NCBI GenBank assembly: GCA_963747765.1 | Contig: CAVVGH010000006.1 | Location: 186,001 to 250,000 of the forward strand | Length of the DNA: 64,000 bases | Origin: VRUE01 sp963747765 | GTDB taxonomy: Bacteria; Actinomycetota; Thermoleophilia; Solirubrobacterales; 70-9 | Reading direction: 5' to 3' | Shown: piece by piece, positions 24,980 to 34,089 of the stretch | Layout of the letters: each line of letters starts with the position of its first letter | Numbering within the stretch: position 1 is the stretch's first letter | Translations under genes and position numbers: made by a program | The notes under the pieces: generated by a model | Told to the model about the DNA's origin: nothing | The model's database searches: none | The model's input: the letters and a program-made list of their open reading frames with translations, nothing else

Positions 24980-26362
24980 CTAATCCGAGCCCGGGGTCCA
25001 GAGCGAGTCGGCCTCCTCGCGCTCCTTCTCGGGGGTCCAGAGCTTCTCCCGCGCCTCGGCCTGCTCGATCGGGATCGGCTTTGCCGACTCGGCCACCGTG
25101 TCGATCGCCTTGCGGATTCGGATGTCCTCGCGGACCATCGCGTCGCGGCCGCTGTCGCGCAGCCGCTTCAGCAACTTCTCGGGCGTGGTGCGCTCGTGCT
25201 CGGCCGTGTGAGCGAGCGCCTCGACCATCTCGTCCTCGCTGACCTCGATCTCCTCGGCATCGGCAATCGCCGCGAGCACCGCCTCGCGCTTCAGCTCTCG
25301 CTCGACGTCTGGCGTGGATTCCGCGATGATTTCCTCGCGGGTCTTGCCCTGCATCTGAAGGTAGGTCTCGGGGTTCATGCCGCGGCCCTCGAGCTGGCGC
25401 TCAACCCGCTCCCAGCGCTCCGTGGCGCGGGCCGCGACGAGCTCCTCCGGCAGCTCCATGGTCGCCGCATCGGCCGCCGCGTCGACCGCGGCCACCCGGA
25501 AGTCCTGCTCGACCCGCTGCTCGACGGCCTCAAAAACGCGCTTGCGAATGTCGTCGCGAAGCTCCTCGAGGGTGTCGAACTCAGAGGCCTCCGAGGCGAA
25601 GTCGTCGTCCAGCTCGGGCAAGACCTTCTCGCGCACCTCCTTCACGTCAACCTTGAAGACGGCGTCCTTACCCGCCAGCTTCTCGGCCTGGTAGTCACCT
25701 GGGAACGTCACCTTGACCTCCCGGGCCTCCCCCCCGCTCACTCCGGACAGCTGCTCCTCGAAGCCCTCGATCAGCTGTCCCTCGCCGAGCTCCAGCCGGT
25801 AGTCGCTCGCCTTGCCGCCCTCGAAGGCTTCGCCGTCGACCAGCCCCTCGAAGTCGACCACCAGGACATCTCCGTCGGCCGCGGCGCGCTCGACCGGCTC
25901 GAGCTTCGTGAACCCTTCGCGAATTCGCTCGATCTCGCGGTCGACGATGTCATCCGGAACCTCGGCGTCGGGCCTGCCCACCTCGAGGCCCTTGTAATCG
26001 CCGAGCTTGGCCTTGGGCCGGACGCCCACCTCGAACTTGAAGCCGAACGGATCGCCCTGGGACTGAGGGCTCGAGGAGATCTCGATGTCCGGATCGCCAA
26101 TCGGGTTGATGCCCGCGCCGAGCAGCGCCTCTTCGTACCATTCGGGCAGCGCGCTGCGAATTGCCTCCTCCAGCACCGCTCCGAAGCCAAGCCGCTGGAT
26201 CACCAGCGACGGTGGCGCCTTCCCCTTGCGAAAGCCGGGCAGCCGCATTTCGCGTGCCAGGCTGCGGGCGGCGCGCTGCACGCTGCGCTCGACGTCCGCG
26301 GCCGGAACCTCGACCTCGACGCGCACCCGCGAATCGGGCAGCTCTGAAACGACGGTCTGCAT
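24980..26362 (-). CDS. tig: Trigger factor
   Basis: Trigger factor is the ribosome-bound chaperone and prolyl isomerase. The 460-residue protein contains the ribosome-docking motif GFRKGKAP (about 43-50), a central FKBP domain (about 160-245, VDFEGLVDGEAFEGGKASDY) and a helical C-terminal substrate domain. The C-terminal end carries two EKLWTPEKE/SLWTPGSD-like stretches. It heads the tig-clpP-(hydrolase)-clpX string. Confidence 0.96.
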   Translation of the reverse strand: MQTVVSELPDSRVRVEVEVPAADVERSVQRAARSLAREMRLPGFRKGKAPPSLVIQRLGFGAVLEEAIRSALPEWYEEALLGAGINPIGDPDIEISSSPQSQGDPFGFKFEVGVRPKAKLGDYKGLEVGRPDAEVPDDIVDREIERIREGFTKLEPVERAAADGDVLVVDFEGLVDGEAFEGGKASDYRLELGEGQLIEGFEEQLSGVSGGEAREVKVTFPGDYQAEKLAGKDAVFKVDVKEVREKVLPELDDDFASEASEFDTLEELRDDIRKRVFEAVEQRVEQDFRVAAVDAAADAATMELPEELVAARATERWERVERQLEGRGMNPETYLQMQGKTREEIIAESTPDVERELKREAVLAAIADAEEIEVSEDEMVEALAHTAEHERTTPEKLLKRLRDSGRDAMVREDIRIRKAIDTVAESAKPIPIEQAEAREKLWTPEKEREEADSLWTPGSD

Positions 26363-26438
26363 CGGCGCCGGACCCTAGCGATCGGCGACCCGCTCCGCCC
26401 GGCAGACCCTCGCGCCGACCGGCACGTCCGCTCGCGCG

Positions 26439-26573
26439 CTACCGGCGGCTGCGGAAGAGCCCCTGGCGCACCGCGACGCCGAAATCGATCGCGAAGGCGA
26501 GACCGCGCCCGAGCGGGCCGGTCACAAGCCAGGCCCTCGCCCGGTCCAGGGCTCCGAGGCGGCGTCTACTCAT
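26439..26573 (-). CDS. 44-residue ORF coupled to ctaG
   Basis: The frame begins at an ATG (26571-26573) that overlaps the end of ctaG by 8 bp and follows GGAGTGGGAG, and ends with TAG. The product is basic with one weak hydrophobic stretch (GRGLAFAIDFGVAVRQG). It matches no family I know. The overlap with ctaG is the main evidence for translation. Confidence 0.5.
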   Translation of the reverse strand: MSRRRLGALDRARAWLVTGPLGRGLAFAIDFGVAVRQGLFRSRR

Positions 26574-27462
26574 CTCCCACTCCGGTCAGCCGCTCCTCCA
26601 GCAGCGCACCGTGGCCCGCCGCGACGGCGCGCTGGACACGACGCTCGTCGACGGCAACGCCGCGCTCTCGAGCCAGGTCCAGCAGCCGCTGCTTTTCGAT
26701 CCCTTCGCGCGAGACCTCGAAGAAGACCCAGGCCAAGACGCCGATCGCCACGAAGGTCCCCTCGAGCATCATGATCACGCCGGCTGTGCTCTGGTCCGCC
26801 AGGGGCGACACTCCCCAATAGCGCTCGCCGGGCGCGTAGATCGGGTAGAGGACCGTGCCCGACCACATCAGCACGTTGCCGAGGATCGCACCCGTAAATC
26901 GCACGGCGATCACGTAGCCCACCTTCCAGGCGGCGCCAAACCACTCCGGCTTGGGCAGCGGGCCGAACACCGGCATCCACATCAGACAGCCGAAGAAGAG
27001 AAAGGAGGCGTGCTCCAGGGCGTGGATCGGCGCGGCGCCGTAGGCCTCCTGGTAGAGCGGCGGGGCATGCCAGAAGAAGAGGTTCACCGCCCAGAGCGGA
27101 AAGGCAATTGCCGGGTGGGTGAGGATTTGGAGGCGATTCAGAGCCGGAATCGCCAAAACGGGCTGCAGCAGCGAACGTGTCAATCCCAGCACGAGCAGCA
27201 GGGCGGCAATGTCCCCGATCATCAGGTGCTCGACCATGTGGGCGATCACCAGCTCATCGGAGATGTGGCCGATTGGGCTGAAGAGCGCGATGGCGATGGT
27301 TGCGAGCCCCGCTCCGAAGCAGACCTGCCGCCAGGCCGGAACCGGCCGGCCGTCCCAGGAGAGGACCATCGCTCGATGCCAATAGAGCACCGCGGCGACG
27401 GTCAGCGGAATCACCTCAAGCGGCGCAAAGGCACCGCTCACGTGCGCAAGGGGGACGTTCAC
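26566..27462 (-). CDS. ctaG: Cytochrome c oxidase assembly protein, caa3-type CtaG
   Basis: A 298-residue polytopic membrane protein of the caa3 CtaG family, involved in copper delivery or assembly of haem-copper oxidases. It has seven or so helices and the family motifs HMVEHLMIGDIAALLLVLGL, NLFFWHAPPLYQ and ALEHASFLFFGCLMW with conserved His residues. I chose GTG 27460-27462 (NVPLAHVSG) because upstream codons are a shadow of the leader region. It is divergent from the GH15 gene with about 78 bp between them. Confidence 0.9.
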   Translation of the reverse strand: MNVPLAHVSGAFAPLEVIPLTVAAVLYWHRAMVLSWDGRPVPAWRQVCFGAGLATIAIALFSPIGHISDELVIAHMVEHLMIGDIAALLLVLGLTRSLLQPVLAIPALNRLQILTHPAIAFPLWAVNLFFWHAPPLYQEAYGAAPIHALEHASFLFFGCLMWMPVFGPLPKPEWFGAAWKVGYVIAVRFTGAILGNVLMWSGTVLYPIYAPGERYWGVSPLADQSTAGVIMMLEGTFVAIGVLAWVFFEVSREGIEKQRLLDLARERGVAVDERRVQRAVAAGHGALLEERLTGVGDE

Positions 27463-27540
27463 GGATTTCAGCGTAGCGGCGGCAGCTGGGGCGCCCCGCT
27501 GTCCTGCAGCGCCCGCGAGCGGTGCTAGCTTGGCCTCGCC

Positions 27541-29433
27541 TTGACCACGGCCGACCACCGCTTTCCGCCAATCGGCAGCTATGGCTTTCTCTCGGACTGC
27601 CATACCAGTGCCCTCGTCTCCTTTTCTGGCTCGATCGAGTGGCTCTGCCTGCCGCGCTTCGACTCGCCCAGCGTCTTCACGGCCCTGCTCGACCGCGACG
27701 CCGGACACTTCAGGCTGGCACCGCGCGGTGTGGTGGTGCCGCTCAGCCGCCGCTATGAGCCCGGCACGCTCGTGATCGAGACAACCTGGGTGACCGACAC
27801 CGGCTGGGTCGTGGTCCACGACGCGCTGACGATCGGCGAGTGGGCGGAGCAGGAAGGCCCGGGGTCTCGCCCGGAGACAGCGCACGAGTCAGATCGCTCC
27901 CTGCTGCGCATGGCAACCTGCATTGACGGGCACGTCGAGCTCGAGATGGAGTGCCTGCCGCGCTTCGACTACGGGCTCACCGCTGCCGATTGGACCCACT
28001 GCGAGCGGGGCGAAGCTGTCGCTCGCGCCGGAGACACCCAGCTTTGCCTGACCAGCGACATGGACCTCACGCCGGACGGGGGCGCGATTCGCGGCAGGGT
28101 GCGCCTGCGCGAGGACGAGACGAGCTTTTGCGCGCTCACCTGGGGCGAGGGGGAGTTGGGCAGGCCGCGCAGCGCCCCGGAGGCAGCGGAGCGGCTCGCG
28201 TCGACGACCGAGTTCTGGCGGGCCTGGCTGCGCGACGGCGAATTCCCCGACCACCCCTGGCGCATACACCTGCAGCGCTCCGCACTGGTCCTGAAGGGCC
28301 TCACCTACGCTCCCACGGGCGCCATCGTCGCAGCGCCAACGACCTCTCTCCCCGAGAGCCCCGGCGGGGAACGCAACTGGGACTACCGCTTCAGCTGGAT
28401 TCGCGACTCGACCTTCTGCCTCTGGGCGCTGCACATCCTCGGCTTCGACCAGGAGGCACGGGACTTCATGCGGTTCGTAATGAACATCTGCCGCGAGCAC
28501 CCGCGCCTTCAGATCATGTACGGGATCGGCGGCGAGCACGAGCTGACCGAGCGCACACTCGACCACCTCAGCGGCTATGGCGGGGCGCAGCCCGTGCGAA
28601 CCGGCAACGGCGCCTTCGACCAGCGCCAGAACGATGTCTGGGGCGCACTGCTGGACTCGATCTACCTGCACGAGAAGGCGCTCCGGGGCGCCGGAACGCC
28701 AGCTGATCGAGAGGTGATTCGCGAGCAGGTCGAAGCCGCGATCGAGGCCTGGCCGCATCCAGACCAGGGGATCTGGGAGTCGCGCGGGGAGCCTCAGCAC
28801 TACGTCTCCTCGAAGCTGATGATCTGGGTCGCCGTCGACCGCGGCGCGCGCCTGGCCCGCATGATCGAGTTCGACGACATCGCCGACGAGTGGGAGGCGA
28901 CGGCCGGCCGGATTCGCGACGAGATCCTCGCGCGGGGAGTGCGCGACGGGATCTTCCGCCAGCACTACGACACCGACGCGCTTGACGCCTCCACTCTCCT
29001 GGTTCCCCTGATCCGCTTCCTGCCGCCCGACGATCCGCGAGTTCACAAGACGGTCGAGGCGATCGACGAACAGCTCACCGAGCATGGCCTGGTTCGCCGC
29101 TACAGCGTCGAGGAAACCGACGACGGGCTAAGCGGCGAAGAGGGGACCTTCCTCATCTGCTCCTTCTGGATGGTCTCGGCGCTCTCGGAGGTCGGCCATG
29201 AGGATCGCGCGCGGGCGCTGTGCGAGCGGCTGCTGGAGTCCTCCGGCTGGCTCGACCTCTACGCGGAGGAGCTCGATGCGCGCAGCAACCGCCAGCTCGG
29301 CAACTTCCCTCAGGCGTTCACGCATCTGGCGCTGATCAACGCCGTCTCCCATGTGATCGCGGACGAGCAGCGCGAAAACGGCGGCCTGACGGCCGTCTTC
29401 AGCGAGCTGGGCGGTGTGCGCGAGGACGCCTGA
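27541..29433 (+). CDS. Glycoside hydrolase family 15 (trehalase/glucoamylase-like)
   Basis: GH15 enzymes release glucose from trehalose or alpha-glucans. The 630-residue protein has the N-terminal trehalase-like beta domain (IGSYGFLSDCHTSALVSFSGSIEW split across residues 10-33) and the (alpha/alpha)6 catalytic barrel with NWDYRFSWIRDS, GIWESRGEPQHYV (catalytic acid region) and SFWMVSALSEVGHEDRA. Actinobacterial members of this size are usually trehalases of the mycobacterial type, so trehalose is the likely substrate. The start is TTG with no clear Shine-Dalgarno site. There is no signal peptide, so it acts in the cytoplasm. Confidence 0.9.
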   Translation: MTTADHRFPPIGSYGFLSDCHTSALVSFSGSIEWLCLPRFDSPSVFTALLDRDAGHFRLAPRGVVVPLSRRYEPGTLVIETTWVTDTGWVVVHDALTIGEWAEQEGPGSRPETAHESDRSLLRMATCIDGHVELEMECLPRFDYGLTAADWTHCERGEAVARAGDTQLCLTSDMDLTPDGGAIRGRVRLREDETSFCALTWGEGELGRPRSAPEAAERLASTTEFWRAWLRDGEFPDHPWRIHLQRSALVLKGLTYAPTGAIVAAPTTSLPESPGGERNWDYRFSWIRDSTFCLWALHILGFDQEARDFMRFVMNICREHPRLQIMYGIGGEHELTERTLDHLSGYGGAQPVRTGNGAFDQRQNDVWGALLDSIYLHEKALRGAGTPADREVIREQVEAAIEAWPHPDQGIWESRGEPQHYVSSKLMIWVAVDRGARLARMIEFDDIADEWEATAGRIRDEILARGVRDGIFRQHYDTDALDASTLLVPLIRFLPPDDPRVHKTVEAIDEQLTEHGLVRRYSVEETDDGLSGEEGTFLICSFWMVSALSEVGHEDRARALCERLLESSGWLDLYAEELDARSNRQLGNFPQAFTHLALINAVSHVIADEQRENGGLTAVFSELGGVREDA

Positions 29434-29536
29434 AGCATCGCGCGGCAGGCGCGATGTACCGATTGCACAAAGCCTTGCCACAGACAGCACCTCTACAGAC
29501 AAAAGCACTCGCTTCTGTCTATATTGGCGGCCTCAG

Positions 29537-29851
29537 GTGTCGACTTCAACCGGCCCCGACAACCACACGCTGCTCAATGCGCTGAGCCATCGTCTGCGGC
29601 GCCAGATCCTGCGGGCCATGCCTGAGGACAGGGCAAGCAGCCCGCGCGAGCTGGCTGAAACGCTTGACGAGCCGCTCGGCAACCTCAGCTACCACGTCCG
29701 CGTGCTCGCCGACTGCGGCGCCCTGAAGCTCGTCGGGGAAAAGAGCGTGCGGGGAACGACGCAGCACTTCTATCGGGCGACGGTGACGGCGGGTTGGGCC
29801 CGCTCACTGCTTCAGGACTCTGCCTGGGATTCGCCGCCGGCTGGCCAGTGA
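29537..29851 (+). CDS. ArsR-type winged-helix regulator
   Basis: A 104-residue protein with an HTH_20/ArsR-type winged helix: LLNALSHRLRRQILRAM, then SPRELAETLDEPLGNLSYHVRVLADCGALKLVGEKSVRGTT split over residues 36-78. It starts with GTG 29537. A TATATT box lies at 29520-29525 and a short inverted repeat (AGACA/TGTCT) spans 29497-29520, so autoregulation is possible. No metal-binding cysteine pair is present. Confidence 0.82.
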   Translation: MSTSTGPDNHTLLNALSHRLRRQILRAMPEDRASSPRELAETLDEPLGNLSYHVRVLADCGALKLVGEKSVRGTTQHFYRATVTAGWARSLLQDSAWDSPPAGQ

Positions 29852-29894
29852 GGGGAAGAGAACGCGGCGCAGCTCCCTTTAGGTAGGTGACATC

Positions 29895-30167
29895 GTGGAG
29901 AGGACCGACGACATGCGAGATCCGACCCAGCAGGACGCGACCGTGGAGACGGCCGTACTGCGCCAGGTGCTGACCCTCCACCCCACCCAGATCACCTTCG
30001 ACGAGCTGCTGCGCGAGGTGGCCAGCCAGCCCGGGGACTTCTCGGAGCGCGATGCGGTCGAGCGCGCCGTGCGCGAACTCACCGCCGCGGGCCTGGTGCA
30101 CCGCAACGACGACTTCGTCCTCCCCAGCCGCGCCGCCCTCTACTTCGACCAGCTGTTCGGCGGCTGA
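29895..30167 (+). CDS. Small winged-helix protein, paralogue 1
   Basis: A 90-residue protein predicted as a winged helix (VLRQVLTLHPTQITFDELL, then ERDAVERAVRELTAAGLVHR and NDDFVLPSRAALYFDQLF). It is clearly related, at roughly half its residues, to the protein at 34485-34781. It starts with GTG 29895 behind AGGTAGGTG, or at an ATG seven codons in. It follows the ArsR-type gene by 43 bp and may share its transcript. Confidence 0.75.
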   Translation: MERTDDMRDPTQQDATVETAVLRQVLTLHPTQITFDELLREVASQPGDFSERDAVERAVRELTAAGLVHRNDDFVLPSRAALYFDQLFGG

Positions 30168-30215
30168 GCCTTATGGAAGGTGGGCGATGCGCATCCGCCC
30201 AGGCCGCTCCAACCG

Positions 30216-30333
30216 CTCCGTTCGTCATTTGTACCGCCCAGCGACACATACAGCGAACGGAGTCTCGCCCCCGCCAATCCCAGCCGCTCCGTTCGTCATT
30301 TGTACCGCTCTGCGACACAAAGAGCGAACGGAG
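30216..30333. repeat. Twin 47-bp palindromes of copy II
   Basis: Units 30216-30262 and 30287-30333 begin CTCCGTTCG and end CGAACGGAG. Starts are 71 bp apart. They differ from each other at only a few loop positions (CGCCCAGCG versus CGCTCTGCG). Confidence 0.9.
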
Positions 30334-30446
30334 TTCGCATCCGCCCCGATCCCGCCTTCTTCGGCCGTTCCCCCGCGTAAGTGCTCGGCCGAAGCCCCTC
30401 ATCCCCTGGAACGGTCCCCCAAAGCCCCTGACCGCGCAGGCCCTAC

Positions 30447-30506
30447 ACAGCCTCCCCCTGTTTGCCCTCCTACTTGCAGGTGAGGAGGGCAAACAGGGGA
30501 GGCTGT
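30447..30506. repeat. Module C hairpin of copy II
   Basis: Arms ACAGCCTCC...TGCCCTCC and GGAGGGCA...GGAGGCTGT form a roughly 23-bp stem around a loop with TACTTGCAGG. A base change in one arm is matched in the other relative to copies I and III at several positions. Confidence 0.85.
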
Positions 30507-30640
30507 TTCTCTCATCGATCGTCAAAGGGACGGGCTGTCGCTCTCATCGACCATCGAGATGTTCGTCTCGGGTCCACCAGGCCCATTTCGAGCACCTCAT
30601 CCACGAACCGCCGTGCCGAGGCTGATGTCGAGGGAGAAAG

Positions 30641-31534
30641 TCACCCGCCGCTGCTCGCCCGCTCCTCTGCCAGCGCCCGTCGCAGCGCCTCGTCGAACGA
30701 CTCGGGCTCGATCCCGAACGGCTCGGCCCCACTCGGATCGGTGACCACGGTTGCCGTCCTCAGCCCCTCGACAAGCGGCCGGGCCACCTTGGTGTCGACT
30801 GGGGTTACAAGTCCCAGCCAGAGCGCTGAGAGCCAGGGCGTGATCAGCGGCACCGGCAGCTTGCGGGGCGGCCGCTTACCGAGCGCCAGTGCCATCCGGT
30901 CGAGCATGTCCGCGTAGGAAACGATGTCGGGCCCGCCGATCTGAACCTCGCGGCCGGTGGACTCGGGCACCGACGGTGCGCGCAGCAGGTACTCGATCGT
31001 CGCGTCGATCCCGATCGGCTGAGTCGGCGTGCGCAGCCAGTTCGGCGCCACCATCACCGGCAGCCGCTCGACCAGGTAGCGCAGGGTGCGGTACGACTCG
31101 CTGCCGGCGCCCACGACCATCGCCGCCCGGAAGTAAGTGAGTGGCGGTCCCTCGGCGGCAAGGATGCGGGCGGTCTCGTGGCGGCTCTGCAGGTGCTTCG
31201 ATTCGGTCTCCTGGCCGAGTCCGCCAAGGTAGACGACGCGACCGATGCCCTCGCGTTTGGCCATCCGGGCGAAGTTGCCGGCGGCGACCCGCTCGCGCTC
31301 CTCGAAGCCGGCGCCGCCGGCCATCGAGTGGACCAGGTAGTAGGCGACGTCGACTCCCTCCCCCACTCCCACGAGGCTGGTGGCGTCGGCGACGTCGCCG
31401 ACCCGCAGCTCAAGGCCCAGTCCCTCGAGCTTTGCCGCTCGAGAGCGCTCCCGGACCAGGCACCGCACCTGCCCAGAGCCGGCCAGCGCCGCCGCCAGCC
31501 GGCCGCCGACGAAACCAGTCGCACCTGCGATCAA
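30641..31534 (-). CDS. NAD(P)-binding NmrA/SDR-a5-like protein
   Basis: A 297-residue Rossmann-fold protein of the atypical short-chain dehydrogenase type. It opens with the nucleotide loop GATGFVGGRLAAALAG and has GDVADATSL, YYLVHSMAGG and VYLGGLGQE. The Tyr-x-x-x-Lys catalytic pair of classical SDRs is not obvious, so a sensor, isomerase or quinone-reductase-like role is possible. The start appears to be TTG (31534). Its 3' end converges on repeat copy II. Confidence 0.85.
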   Translation of the reverse strand: MIAGATGFVGGRLAAALAGSGQVRCLVRERSRAAKLEGLGLELRVGDVADATSLVGVGEGVDVAYYLVHSMAGGAGFEERERVAAGNFARMAKREGIGRVVYLGGLGQETESKHLQSRHETARILAAEGPPLTYFRAAMVVGAGSESYRTLRYLVERLPVMVAPNWLRTPTQPIGIDATIEYLLRAPSVPESTGREVQIGGPDIVSYADMLDRMALALGKRPPRKLPVPLITPWLSALWLGLVTPVDTKVARPLVEGLRTATVVTDPSGAEPFGIEPESFDEALRRALAEERASSGG

Positions 31535-31661
31535 TGTGCTCTGTGGGATCGGTCCACGCTACCCGACCGGGGTGCCGGCCTGCGAGATTGGCGCCTGGGT
31601 TTCGCGCCGCGTCCCATGGGTACTTGAATCGCGATCATTCGGCGAGGTGGATCGGGGCGCA

Positions 31662-31880
31662 ATGTTTCGGTGCGAGAGATGCGGGGCTGGATATTCGGTG
31701 CAGGCAGCCGCTGCCTGGGATTCCTGCCCGCGGTGCCTTGCGAAGAGCAAGAGCCGAGCTCCCCTGAGCTTCGAGCTGGGATGGCAACGAAACGGTGCTC
31801 AGGATGCACGGGCATCGACAGAGACCGCGGTTGCCAGTGCCGACAGCCGCGACAACTCCTCCGCCCTCCCCTCGGGCTAG
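31662..31880 (+). CDS. Small zinc-ribbon protein
   Basis: A 72-residue protein with a rubredoxin-like zinc ribbon at its start (MFRCERCGAGYSV and DSCPRCLAKS, cysteines at 4, 7 and about 23, 26) and an unstructured Ser/Asp/Ala-rich tail. ATG 31662 is preceded by GGGGCGCA; an in-frame GTG 14 bp upstream is an alternative. Function unknown. Confidence 0.6.
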   Translation: MFRCERCGAGYSVQAAAAWDSCPRCLAKSKSRAPLSFELGWQRNGAQDARASTETAVASADSRDNSSALPSG

Positions 31881-32048
31881 GGCTGCGCCCTGCCGCCGGG
31901 GACCCTCTCGCTGCTGCCGCTTACCCGCCCCGGTTGCCTGACATCAACCTGGAGGCACCAGAGGCTCAACTGTCCAGCGGCTGAACCAAGCCGGCCCCAA
32001 GCTCGCCACTTGGCGGCTTGGGACTCCCGCCGGTCGGCCCCCGAGGCG

Positions 32049-32081
32049 GGCAGGGGTGGGACACGGGGCCCCACCCCTGCC
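32049..32081 (+). terminator. Strong GC hairpin between convergent genes
   Basis: GGCAGGGGTGGG (32049-32060) and CCCACCCCTGCC (32070-32081) pair perfectly over 12 bp. It lies in the gene-free stretch 31881-32226 between the zinc-ribbon gene and the surface-protein pseudogene and could stop transcription from either side, though no U-tract follows. A second stem around 31996-32020 (CAAGC/GCTTG) precedes it. Confidence 0.5.
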
Positions 32082-32226
32082 AAACCGCTCTACCGGACGA
32101 CAATCATCGTGCCCTCGCGCTGTCCCTGGATACGGAGGACATAGCGGCCCGGGCGCGCGTGGTTGAGCACGCGCTGGAGACGACGGACACCCGTGGTGCC
32201 GTGGCTCTGGGCGTGGCCACCGTGCA

Positions 32227-33925
32227 TCAGGCGCCAGCGCAGCTGGTGCCGTTTGGCTGCCGTCGGTGGTGGCGCTTGTTGTTCGTCTTGAACTTGCAGG
32301 TCACCTTGACCTTCTTGCCCTTCAGCTTCGCCTTGCAGACGATCTTGCCGGGCACGCCCGAGGCGCCCTGCGGTCCTTGCGGTCCGGCGGGACCCGAGGG
32401 TCCTGCGGGACCCTGGGCGCCGGCCGCACCCGCGGGTCCCTGGGCGCCGTTGGTGCCGTCAGAGCCAGCCGGGCCGGTTGATCCCGGGTTGCCCGCCGGG
32501 CCGGTCGGGCCTTCGGCACCCGTCGGCCCTTCAGACCCGGTTGGGCCTTCGGAGCCTGCGGGGCCCGTCGGGCCTTCCGAGCCGGTGGGCCCTGTTGGAC
32601 CCGTCGGGCCGGTTGCGCCCTGTTCGCCGTCCTTGATGAATACGGCGGTCACTTCGGTGATCGGGCCGGTGACGGTGACTTCGCAGACGCCGGCGCTGAC
32701 GTACGTGCAGTTGAGCCAACCACCGAAGACATAACCGCTCGCCGCACTGGCGGTCAGCGTGACGGCTTCGCCTTCGGCGAATTCCGCGGTTTCGACTTCG
32801 CAGGCAGGACCGCAGTCGATGCCGGCCGGGCTGGAGGTCACGGTGCCGCCTTCGGCATGACCGCCCTTGATCAACGTGAGAAGGACAGCGGATTCGAGGT
32901 TGAATTCAACCGTCGCTTCGCTGTCTTCGGTCAGCGCGAAGGTGCAGCCCGACGCGTTGCACCCGCTCGCCGAGCCGGTGCCGCTCACGGTGCCGAGTTC
33001 GGAGCCGCCGGCGGGCGTGGCAATCAGTTCAGACACTGGTGCCGCTCGGATGCGGTCCCGTCGCAGGGTTCCGCCGAGCCGCCATCGAACTTGCATTCGA
33101 CGCTGCCCGTCCCCGAGCCGGTTTCGTTGATCGTGAGGGTCGGTTCGAGGTCGAAGACGGCGCCCACGTTGTGTTCTGCGTTCATCGTGACTTCGCAGGT
33201 CCCCGAGCCCGAGCAATCGCCGGTCCATTCGACGAATTCGGATCCGCTTGCAGGCACCGGAATCACTTCAACCGTGGTGCTTTCTTCGTATTCGGCTTCG
33301 CAGGCTTCCGCCCCAGAGCCGGTGTCGCATTCGAAGGACCCCGAACCCGTGCCAGACGTGGAGAGGTTGAGAGCGAATTCAGGCGGCCCGGCAGCAAGCG
33401 AAGTGAGCGGTACAGTCGTCGTGCCTGTTGCCCAAAATCGGAAGCACAAGCACCGTACATTCCCCGCCCGATCCCGAGCAGTTTGGTTCAGGTTCGGCCG
33501 GCTCCACTCCACCAGTAAATTCCGCGAGCCAACGGTCTGCAGTCGCTGGTATAGCGTGACGAACTGAGCTCCAAGCCTTCGGTTTCATTCGTCGGTTTCG
33601 CCCGGAGTTTCGCATGTCGGTGCCGTTCGCCGCCGTGGCAGTTGAGCGGCGGTTCGAACTTTATCCGTTACAACCGTGCCTTCACCGGTCCCGTCGATCG
33701 AGGCTTGATGGTCGAGGGTTCGCCAGCCGCTGCCTGAGCCGCGGGGATCAGCAAGAAGATCGCTGCGACGAGGGTCATAAGACCCAGAGGCAGGCGCCCG
33801 GCGGCTGCACTGCTCGCTCCGCTGCCGCCAGGGCGGTCGGGCGGGATGGCGCTCGGTTGGCGTTCTGCGCTGCGCGCGGACCCCGTCCGAGCCGCGGTCA
33901 GCCGTTTCTTGATCGATTCGATCAC
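32227..33925 (-). pseudogene. Collagen-like/InlB-repeat surface protein, frameshifted
   Basis: The gene starts intact: GTG 33925 follows GGGAGGAGAG, and the first 85 codons encode a basic start plus a signal peptide (LPLGLMTLVAAIFLLIPAAQA). After that the coding signal hops between all three minus frames. Visible pieces are ASIDGTGEGTVVTDK, CSGSGGECTV, GTGSGSFECDTGSGAEACEAE with FVEWTGDCSGSGTCEVTMN, then ELIATPAGGSELGTVSGTGS and a Gly-X-Y tract (GPTGPTGPTGSEGPTGPAGS and more), ending in a basic Lys-rich tail. At least four frame changes are needed to join them. The intact relative would be a secreted protein with divergent InlB B-type repeats and a collagen-like stalk. Neighbouring genes are intact, which argues against poor sequence. 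Confidence 0.75.
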
Positions 33926-34035
33926 TGATCTCTCCTCCCGAAGCCGGCATGTCGGTGCCCAGCTCGATTGCGACGAGGCGAGCGCACTGCTGCTCCCCTG
34001 TCGTTTGGAATCCCTGACGTAACTTCCAGGGAAAT

Positions 34036-34067
34036 GCTACTTATAGGTCTGTAGACTGTCAAGTAGC
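34036..34067. promoter_or_regulatory. Inverted repeat in XRE/surface-protein divergent region
   Basis: GCTACTT (34036-34042) and AAGTAGC (34061-34067) flank an inner GTCT-GT-AGAC palindrome. The site is AT-rich for this genome and lies 22 bp before the XRE gene start, a normal place for an autoregulatory operator. Confidence 0.5.
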
Positions 34068-34089
34068 GGCTGGAGATCGTCTTGCCTGC

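Larger units (their letters stand above)
30216..30625 (+). repeat. Composite intergenic repeat, copy II (lacks module A)
   Basis: Modules run E (30216-30333), D (30334-30446), C (30447-30506), B (30507-about 30625). It begins 48 bp after the stop of the winged-helix gene and is oriented with that gene. The 30168-30640 gap holds nothing else. ORFs crossing it are repeat-derived. Confidence 0.85.

Noticed and set aside
30216..30333. Possible mini-CRISPR array (two repeats with a 23-bp spacer)
   Set aside because: Only two units per locus, the spacers resemble each other between loci, and there are no cas genes; a palindromic repeat element fits better.
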